The notes under the pieces: generated by a model
Databases searched by the model: none
Seen by the model: only the letters and a program-made list of their open reading frames with translations
Told to the model about the DNA's origin: nothing
Source: Ischnura elegans
Taxonomy: Eukaryota; Arthropoda; Insecta; Odonata; Coenagrionidae
Reading direction: 5' to 3'
Assembly (NCBI RefSeq): GCF_921293095.1
Contig: NC_060247.1
Span: forward strand, 109,883,111-109,947,110
DNA length: 64,000 nucleotides
Shown: one piece after another, positions 56,701 through 64,000 of the stretch
How positions within the stretch are numbered: the stretch's first letter is position 1
How the letters are laid out: each line of letters begins with the position of its first letter
Position numbers and translations under genes: made by a program

Positions 56701-59700
56701 CTGGTCATGGCGAATGATTTTTTTTCTCTGTGGATTTTTCGCACAATTTTTGGATTGCGGGTGAGTCCTGTAAAAGTTAGCACTGTGGCTAGTCCCGGTA
56801 TACTTAAAGTTTGACCATTGCTATGGTACGATGTAGGCATGCAAGCCTTCCCTTTAAGATGGCGTCAGGCCGCAGCATTGAATGGATATTATCTTGAAAA
56901 ATAGTGCTATGTAGCTCCAAGATTGGGGAATATCATGGTGTATTTGAATGCTGTGTAAAACAACCCCTGTTTCAGAAAAAAAATATTTTGCATTAATTAT
57001 TGAACTCCCCTTACATATAAAAGCTATGCCCATAAACATAAAGAATAAATTCAAGATAATACTGCCTTCGAGTATCACAAATGATTTTTTATTCCCCCAA
57101 GCATTGAAAATAGATGAAATGGCTTTGATACTAAATATAACTTTACATAGCAAGAAACTATATTCTTCTCTCATAAATCTATGCATTTAATTACCAACAA
57201 TAAGCTAGCATTATAATGAAGAAAATGATAATGATGCTAATGAAGAACGCTTTTGAAAAAGAGTTCTTATGTCATTGGCATAATGAATGAAATAACTTCA
57301 TTGGCACAGAATTGGGAGGCCCCAAGAAGAAGACACTCGAATTATGAAATGGAAATGTAGGTAGTATTTTTAAAATATCACCTCAGGCGTGATTTAAAAA
57401 ATTCTTTCCCCAGTATTGTAACATCAGCAAGACAATCAGTTGAAACAAATATGACTGTATGAAGTTGCACTTGAATTAAAAAGAAACTATTTGTTCCATT
57501 GTAAGAAAATATAGTTTTGTTATCCTGGAAAATACCCCGAAAGATGTGTGTGAAACTTACCGGCATAAGACACTGGCATCTGTATAATTGTAATTTGGAT
57601 TGGATGAATCACATAGGGCAACGTATTCAGCGTCATTCACAATGCGCATAAAGGACGCGCATTTTTTATTTTGCCTTAAGCAGACGCTGTCGTTCTTGTG
57701 TTCAATAACTGAAATGTCACAAGAATATTAGTTCTCAAAATTGCCTAGGTAAACCTATTCGAAAACCAGGAAAGGGTTATAATTTAGGGAATGATTGGCT
57801 GATGGGCCATGTTTACGCATAAATACGTTACCATGACTCAGGGAAGGTTCTATTTCACACAGTGAAGTGAGTCCTTCTTCCATAAACTGCCGAACTATAG
57901 GAACCATTATTTTTGACCTGTTTGAAAGAGGCACAAGGTACTTTTCACTTTGCATCAAGCAGTCCTTAATCTCTTCCTGTTTCCTGTGGAAAAAATGAGA
58001 GAAAACACGTGTTTCAATCACCTCTTTTCTACATCAATGGTAATACTTAATCAAAATCATATGTTTATGTAAGATATAAAAAAGTATATGTAAAATATAA
58101 AACATTGCATTCAAGATTTTAGGCCGTTTTCGAGTGCCTTATTTGTAAGAAAAGAAGTGGAAGGCCTTAGGATATGGAAGTGTATCATATTGTGCCCCAA
58201 ATAGATTTATTTCGCGTGATTCTAGAGAGACTACTCACCTGCACATGTGCGAACATTTGAGGCATGTCGTGTCGCTGCGCAATCGTCTCGTCTCGTTCAA
58301 GCTCTCATCAGAAAACAAATTTTCAACACACGAATTGACGGTTTCCACATGGTTCTGGAAGGAAAATCACACATATATAACCTGGAATACTTGTTAAATG
58401 TTTTTGAATATCATCACTCTAGTTTGCGAAAGTCATTATCCGCCCCCATCCAACGGACCCTATCATAGTTCAGAGCCGGAAAATATCAATTAAAAATGGG
58501 AAGCACGGATATTTACGGAAAGCCAATATGTACTGATCACTTGATTCATAACCTCTCAAAACATTCCCCCACACAAAGAGTTGGCAGCGTTCCACAGAGG
58601 TATCATCATCCCTCTATCGGGCAAAGAGTTTTGTGATGAAATAAGTGCTATTAAGTCTTTTGCAGTAGGCAACAGTTTTTCAAGAATGAATGTCAAGAAT
58701 GCTGATAATTCAGAGAATAAGAATCATATCGAAGAGCTACTGTTGTTACCCATAGATTTCATTTTTACTTAAAGATGTCATAAGGACTTCATGCGCGGCA
58801 AAGAAGAACAATTTACGAAAAATGGATTATTGATTGATCAAGGAAATATCGGAGCTCCTCAGCTTCTTAACAGGCCGCAATTAAGTTTTCATGTCAAGTG
58901 TCAGCTGCCTCAATGCCAACTGTGTTCATGCATAATTTCAAGTACTTCAAAGCAGTTGACGGTATGTAAGCTATGGATATTTCAAGTTCGGACTATTACC
59001 ATAGCAATTTTTCTGCATTCCTCAAACACAGGGTCCTGATCAGCATGAGTCGGCAATTCATCCTCGGAAGCTGTTGATTCATCAGTGGAAGCTACAGCTA
59101 ATAATGCTGTAAGAATTCCTGCAAAATTGATAGAAAGGAATCAGCGAAGAAGCCTTGCATCTCCCCTCCTGTTATGTGCATATCCTGCAGAATACTTGTG
59201 TATACCCCCTGGAGCCCTCACTATTAATAGACAGTAAAAAACATGGCATTTGAATAGATTTGTATATCAATGTGTAATGCATTCCTGACCAAATCTCATT
59301 TGTTTCAAGATCTCCCAATTCAGTATGCATCACTTGATTTGTGATTCATGCTTAGATTAAACTACCATTTACGCATACATTTGTACCAATAGATTACATA
59401 AAATTTCAAACTGGAAATGCGTTTGCACATTTGATATAGGAGCTTTGTGCAGAAGATGTGGCGAAGAATAATTTGGGTGAAAAGAAGTACCATGTAAGCA
59501 AAATTTACGGAGACATCGACGGATTTATGGTGGGATACAGGGGCACGTTAGCCACCTGACGTTTAAAAAATAGCCAAGATTTTTGATACGGTTATCATTA
59601 CGTTCGACTTATTTAGTGTATTACGGAGCCTCAGCCATTTAATTAAAATTAACAACTGCCATATTTAAATTTATTTTGGAGCATATTAATGAGTAGATAT

Positions 59701-62700
59701 CTGAAAAAGAAAATAACATAACGTTATGACATTAGTATGGCCAGTGGCGGCATATTGATAAAGACCTGGGCAATGACAGCGTCGGATGAAGAAAGACTCA
59801 TAACCGTCGAAAGACATATCCTTCGTTGAATATATGGCCCGAAATACCTAATGGCTGGAAAATCGCTAATGTAACGCCAATATTCAAAAGTAGAGACAAG
59901 GAACAGCCACCTAATTACAGGCTGATATCTTTAATGTCCATCTCATGCAAGGTCCTTGAACACATCGTAGTCAGCTCCGTAATGAAACACCTAGACGCAC
60001 AAAACTTATCAATGGGAACTCAACATGAATTCAGGAAAAGCAGATCGTTCGAAACCCAAATAGCGCTTTTCGCCCTCGATATTTTAGGCTCCGGAGAAGA
60101 CAACATTCCGGTAGACGCGATTTTTCTTGATTTCAAGAAGGTATTTGATAAAGTACCCCACGGAAAGTTAATAATATAACTGAAGTCTTATGACCTAGAC
60201 GAAGATGTCATTTCCTGGATAAGAGAATTTTTGATCGACCGCGTCCAAAGAGTAGTATTAGACGGTGCAGTCTCCAATGAGGTTATAGTCACTTCTGGCG
60301 TTCCTCATGGTAGTGTCATAGGCCCACTCCTATTCCTTCTTTATTTAAACGACGTTTGCGAAGTAGTGCACAGAAAGTTACGATTATTTGCTGACGACGC
60401 TGTAGTTTACAAAGAAATCCGTTCCAGCAAAGATATAGATGAACTAACGAATGACCTTGCTGATATCCAAGCGTGGTGCTATGCTTGACAATTTGAAAAA
60501 AAATGCGTCATAATGAATTTCTGGAAGAAGAATAACTCCCTACAATGTAGCTATTTAATTCGGGGTACCTAATTAGAGACTGTTGAATCCGTGAAATATC
60601 TAGGAGTAAGACTCAATTATGATCTATCGTGGAATAAACATATTCGAGAAATAACCGGTCAAGCTAATCGTAAAATGGGTTTTGTTAAAAGAATATTAGG
60701 AAAGTGCGACGACAAAGTGAGAGAAATTATCTACTTTTCCCTCGTTAGGCCACATTTGGAATACGCTACCAGTGTTTGGGAACCTCATGAAAAAGGCTTA
60801 ATAACAGAGTTTGAACGTGTGCAAATAAGAGCTGCCAGGTATGTGAAAGGTCGTTACGATGATCTTGTTAGTGTAACTGACCTCTTAGATAAACTTGGAT
60901 GGGAATCTCTGTCGGACCGTAGATTGAAAAATAGACTAACCCTTTTAGATAAATTCAAGAGCAGTGTCTTTTCTAACGAAGTTAACCATGTCTTAAGGAC
61001 GCCAACATACTACTGAAGATCAGATCATATCAATCAAATAAGAGAGATATATTGTAGAGCAAACAGATTCAGAATGTCTTTTTTTCCACGATCACTAAGA
61101 GGTTGTAAGGGCAGCGATATACCTTGTAAATAGATTTCATGACTTGTAGTGTAGCCTACTTATCTATTTAAAACTTAATGCATGTTTCTTAATTCAATTA
61201 TTATTTCTAACAGCATATAGTAGTATAATTTGTTAGTATACAGGACGTTTTCTGGACGGTGTGGTGTGCATCTGGGAGTCCAATTGCATGCTGCATGCTG
61301 GTGATTGATCACCCCTTGCCAAACACCCTAGAGGTGGCTCGCAGGGTATTATGTAGATGTAGATGTATGGCCCAGTATACGACCAGGGGATTGGAGGGTA
61401 TGATATAATGAGGAAATAGGAAACTACTAGGAAAGAACGGAGTAATGTTCATCAAGGCACAGAGAAAATGATGGATGGAACATGTTAAGAGAATGTCAGG
61501 AGATGAGATAACAAAACGGATGGTCAAAGGGAGGCTATTTAAGGAAGAAGACAGGGAGGACCCACGATCAGATGTATGGACCAAGTACCGTGTGACCTGA
61601 ACAAGAAGGGAGTGAAATGTTTGCGGGAAAAAACTGCCAATGGAAAAGAATGAGGAGCAGTAGTGCAGAAGGCCAAGGCCCACACTACGCTGCGACGCCA
61701 CGAAGAAGAACTGTCACATCAAATTAAAGGGAACGTTTCTACAGTAATTGGTGTGTGTTATTTTTAATCTCGAATATGAGTAGATCTGTCAGAATCTTGT
61801 GGCTCCCCAGAAAAAAATCCTGGATCCCCCCCTGAACGAAGGCATTCAGATTAGCAAAAGATGACTAAAATTTCTCGGATAATAATTAGAAACGGATGCT
61901 AATCAGTTCAGAATATAAAAATAGAGGAGAATTTAAGAAACAAAGAATGAATTTATGACATGAGAAGATATGGAATTTCTATTAAAATAAAATCAACTGA
62001 TTTCGGCGTTACTTGGTGGAACGATGAAATTATCATGGTGAGACCAAACACAGTACTATTCCACAAACTTTTATTTTAACAGTCTACTAGTTTCAACGTT
62101 TACACCGTCATTATCAAGACTAACATTGGTTCGTCTTGATAACTCTTGTTAGTCTTGATAATGACGGTGTAAGCGTTGAAAATAGTAGACTGTTAAAATA
62201 AAAGTTTGTGGAATAGTACTGTGTCTTGTCTCACCATGATTCTGTAATGTACGTAACTTAGAATTAACGAATAAAAGCAAACCAGAATTTATTAGTAAAT
62301 ACATTCCAGGTTTTAAAGCTTCTCTAGCCAAATGTAATTTTAAAAGGAAAATAAAGTCAAAATCTGATTAAATATGGAGCAAATTCCATGTCATGTGCGC
62401 TTTGATGAGTGCGGGTGTAATAATTCTTTCCGTAATTCATGTACCCACACACTATCTAACCATTATATCAACTGAAAATATCCATAATTTCACCTGAATC
62501 CTTAGACTACGTAGCCAATTACCTCATCAAGAATGAGGCAGAAGATGTTAAGAAATTAGTAATTAATCTGCTCGAGAAGTATATTAGCGCGACGTGAGAG
62601 TTTTGAGTAGGCATAGGCTTTCATCCTAACAAATTGTTAGAGGTGGAATGGAAATATTCCTGTAACGAACCTTCCGGAAAAATACCTTTCTTATGCTATC

Positions 62701-63135
62701 GCTACTGTAGGACCTACTAATGAAGTGCATTTTAAAAATGATGCTCTTTGAGTGAAAAATGCCTGCTCTCAATTGATCAAGCCATGTAACGCTGTCAAAT
62801 TTATCCGGAGTCTCTAGCCTGAGGCATAAAAATCCTGTGAAGCGGAGCTCTTTGTTATGTCATATTCCTTTAATAAAACAGCAGCTTCGGCAATTATTAT
62901 TTTTTGGGTCATGCATTATGTAAAGATAAACTTTAACGAAGGCAAATATTAGAATTTTTCATACTGATAAATCATTGTTGTCATATGATTGAACATATTT
63001 ATTAGTTTTTTAATATATCAATACGATTTTTCAAATAAATTGGCACTTGAGGAGACCTAATTCATAGAAAAATCTAAAATTATGTGAAGAAGTCGGTGTA
63101 ATCTCACCGAAAATGATGAAATGTCTATTCGACAT
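53761..63135 (-). CDS. Gene E: complete six-exon secreted cysteine-rich protein, 234 aa
   Basis: Minus-strand coding exons: 63135-63108 (MSNRHFIIF), 59118-59000, 58354-58239, 57983-57832, 57708-57561 and 53902-53761 (TAG). The total is 705 nt and open. All donors are GT and acceptors AG; phases are 1, 0, 2, 1, 2. The signal peptide (ILTALLAVAS) is followed by an acidic linker (TDESTASEDE) and QDPVFEEC. Fourteen cysteines and both sequons (NET, NRS) are conserved with B and C. It is most similar to gene C in both coding and flanking DNA. Intron 1 is the longest (about 4 kb) and holds LINE pieces and a foldback; intron 5 holds a mariner interrupted by a LINE and a SINE. As in the other copies, the DUF1397-like reading is only a hypothesis. 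Confidence 0.85.
53992..54035 (+). mobile_element. hAT-type end in the E unit
   Basis: CAGGGGCGGATCCAGGATTT matches the left end of the MITE at 12803 and is the paralogue of 29857. No right end was found. Confidence 0.5.
54664..56369 (+). mobile_element. LINE (non-LTR) copy with reverse transcriptase, decayed
   Basis: Boundaries come from comparison with the intact mariner in the C unit. Plus-strand pieces in order: ATGVDELPLEFFKCL (about 55124), FGEEQFGFRQERGTRDPIGL (about 55384), VCFLDLEEVFDRVNWKK (about 55494), GVRQGFCLSPTLLNMY (about 55673) and RFADDMVV (about 55796). These are the usual reverse transcriptase blocks with the catalytic FADD. Several stops and frameshifts. It ends in a short GATGAT tail. 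The clade is undetermined; fragments at 7322 and 33830 belong to the same family. Confidence 0.75.
56603..56812 (-). mobile_element. tRNA-derived SINE with 9-bp target duplication
   Basis: Flanked by GACCAATGC (56594-56602) and GACCATTGC (56813-56821). The C-unit mariner is uninterrupted at this point. The minus strand carries a tRNA-like head with CTTAATTGGCTAGAGCA and a B-box GGGTTCGTATCCC. AGAGAAAAAAAAATCATTCGC at the left edge recurs inverted at 56718-56738, so the tRNA part is framed by an inverted repeat. Same family as 23878-24075. Confidence 0.8.
58470..58890 (+). mobile_element. Penelope-like retroelement fragment (E unit)
   Basis: Paralogue of 34345-34830, in intron 2 of gene E. 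The open part (58581-58772) encodes FHRGIIIPLSGKEFCDEISA. The upstream IYRKPT-type motif is altered (YGKPICTD). It is slightly longer than the C copy. Confidence 0.6.
59826..61368 (+). mobile_element. LINE of the Jockey/CR1/L2 group, 5'-truncated
   Basis: Plus-strand reverse transcriptase in three large open pieces. WKIANVTPIFKSRDKEQPPN (about 59850) is followed by AIFLDFKKVFDKVPHGK (60118-60168), SGVPHGSVIGPLLFLLYLND (about 60294-60353), LFADDAVVYKEI (60384-60419) with catalytic DD, YLGVRLNYDLSW (about 60597) and SLVRPHLEYATSVWEPH (about 60741). FFPRSLRG near 61083 matches the C-terminal end of such ORFs. Two or three stops separate the pieces. The 3' end has a TAGATG repeat tail (about 61350-61368). 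It lies in intron 1 of gene E. Confidence 0.85.
61372..61720 (+). mobile_element. Second LINE 3' fragment, directly after the first
   Basis: Plus-strand frames encode RMSGDEITKRMVKGRLFKEE (about 61492), the common RMxxxEITKRM motif near the end of another non-LTR family, then a KAHTTL-like end near 61680. It is broken by stops. The open frame on the opposite strand is antisense to this. Confidence 0.55.
61795..61834 (-). mobile_element. hAT MITE end fragment
   Basis: AAATCCTGGATCCCCCCCTG is the inverted form of the CAGGGGCGGATCCAGGATTT end. The partner end was not identified. Confidence 0.45.
62032..62240. repeat. Long foldback (two ~94-bp arms)
   Basis: Arms at 62032-62125 and 62147-62240 are nearly perfect inverted copies, with CAGTACTATTCCACAAACTT in the left arm. 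The GACGGTGTAA and CGTTGAAA strings resemble terminal sequences of Penelope-like elements, so this may be two such ends face to face. It lies in intron 1 of gene E. Confidence 0.7.
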
Positions 63136-63239
63136 CGTCCTCCTGGATGACTTCTTATGGTCCTTTTAAAAAATATATCTTGATGTTTTAAGTAAATAAA
63201 TCGCTATTTGGACTGGTTTGCTGTAACTCGTTATAAGTA

Positions 63240-63430
63240 CTTCCCGCTGCAAGGCTTTCGCTAGGAATGATCCTCAATGAAAGTGTATCCAATATCTCGC
63301 ATCCTCTGAGGTCATGATCTCAATGCGTCTGGCTAACGACTCACCAAGAATGCATGCCCTCGCTTTGAAAATACTGAAATCCTTAAGTCTGTCGATATTA
63401 GCAACTCGCCAAGGAAGCAAAGTCCAGTAA
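63240..63430 (-). promoter_or_regulatory. Conserved upstream block of gene E
   Basis: Aligns with the upstream blocks of genes B and C. The AATGATCCTC and GAGGTCATGA strings are kept, but the TATA-like run of the other two has changed (minus strand CAGTATTTTC). Confidence 0.4.
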
Positions 63431-64000
63431 TAACATCAAAGTTTTCACAATATCTAATCTATAGAGAAGAATGATTTTTTTTCTATTTACTTCACAAACG
63501 ATGTGGGAAATTTTCGAGCTGACAGTTTTTCACTACTTAACACTATATATACCTACGTAGAAAAAAACTTCTCACAGCTTCTTCGGATACGTGAAGAGAT
63601 GTGCTGACTTCTCTCATTTCTTAGGTATTAATGTTGTTGCCATTGTCTTTCCTGTTCTCGCGTGGTTAGCTACACATTTAATTTCTAAGAACTTGAGATA
63701 TTAATGCTCAAACCTTAGATGAAGTGTAAAAAAGGCCTCTTTGAGTGGCTGTATAGTAACAGTAAATTTAGAACTAAATTGGGAACCCCAATTTAAATAT
63801 TACTGCGGAAATTTTAAATTTTAAAAAGGTATCGTGGTACTTCTATAATGAGTTATCTTTAAACTATGCAAAGGTTCCTTCTGATTAACTTGAGTGGAAA
63901 TTAATTTATTGATAGAATTTAACTTCCGTTAAACAGCGTCCAATAGACATTTAAAATCAGTTAATCAGCTCTAACGCGTCAACAGCCAATATGAACAGGA

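Larger units (their letters stand above)
54241..57010 (+). mobile_element. Mariner-like remnant (E unit) carrying a LINE and a SINE
   Basis: Paralogue of 30128-30988. It starts GGGGAGTTCAA and ends TTGAACTCCCC. Compared with the C copy it has two insertions: a LINE at about 54664-56369 and a SINE at 56603-56812. The GDYVEK motif of the C copy is altered here. Confidence 0.65.
52950..63960. repeat. Segmental duplication unit carrying gene E
   Basis: Counterpart of 28880-41000. It has private LINE (about 54664-56369), SINE (56603-56812) and intron 1 LINE insertions, and lacks the hAT/piggyBac nest seen upstream of gene C: the empty site is near 63590-63600. Confidence 0.75.

Noticed and set aside
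56640-56710. tRNA gene on the minus strand
   Set aside because: It folds roughly like a tRNA, but it sits inside a repeat with target duplication and has a mismatched anticodon stem.
61309-61701. 130-codon minus-strand frame
   Set aside because: Antisense to LINE 3' fragments whose plus strand encodes known motifs.
1-64000. LTR retrotransposon, endogenous virus, Polinton or CRISPR array
   Set aside because: No paired LTRs, gag, protease, envelope, capsid or protein-primed polymerase sequences, and no regularly spaced repeats with unique spacers, were seen.

Overview
This window is animal nuclear DNA, most likely from an arthropod and probably an insect. It is AT-rich, has small exons with GT-AG introns, and is crowded with tRNA-derived SINEs, LINEs, Penelope-like fragments and cut-and-paste DNA transposons. 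There is no bacterial gene organisation, CRISPR array, rRNA gene or convincing tRNA gene. I cannot name the species.

The main content is a head-to-tail array of five related six-exon genes, all on the minus strand. Gene A has exons 1-3 at 5165-115 and runs off the left edge. Gene B lies at 23332-14189, C at 37082-29627, D at 49937-43167 and E at 63135-53761. I derived the exons from splice sites, reading frame and cross-alignment of the copies. In B-E every exon set adds up to an uninterrupted frame of 225-234 residues, and intron phases are the same in every gene (1, 0, 2, 1, 2). Exon 4 is exactly 152 nt in all four. The products are predicted secreted proteins: a hydrophobic signal peptide split by intron 1, a variable and often acidic linker, then about 14 spaced cysteines and two conserved N-glycosylation sequons. 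Length, secretion and cysteine spacing recall the insect 27 kDa hemolymph glycoprotein family (DUF1397). That assignment is a hypothesis that needs a profile search.

The array grew by segmental duplication. The C and E units are paralogous from downstream of exon 6 to beyond exon 1 (about 28.9-41.0 kb and 52.9-64.0 kb). They share an old mariner copy, a Penelope-like fragment and a hAT end, while other insertions are private to one copy. A and B share a near-identical block around exon 3 and intron 2, although their exons 2 are very different. This points to recent gene conversion or unequal exchange. D is the most divergent member and lacks two cysteines.

Layout of the rest. Between A and B: a Harbinger element with a nested Harbinger MITE, a LINE 3' end, hAT and other MITEs, and a 3.06 kb pogo element carrying a hAT MITE. 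Intron 5 of B holds a piggyBac-like end and a 2.1 kb element with long terminal inverted repeats. Between B and C: SINEs and a 3.05 kb element with perfect 33-bp terminal repeats sitting in an open reading frame. Intron 1 of C has a 300-bp AATAT/AATGT array, a hAT MITE and a foldback repeat. Between C and D: a piggyBac element nested in a hAT MITE, a relic of exon 6 and a 671-bp MITE. Between D and E: mostly unremarkable AT-rich DNA with one tandem duplication. Introns of E hold LINE, SINE, mariner and Penelope-like insertions. No LTR retrotransposon, endogenous virus or Polinton was recognised.
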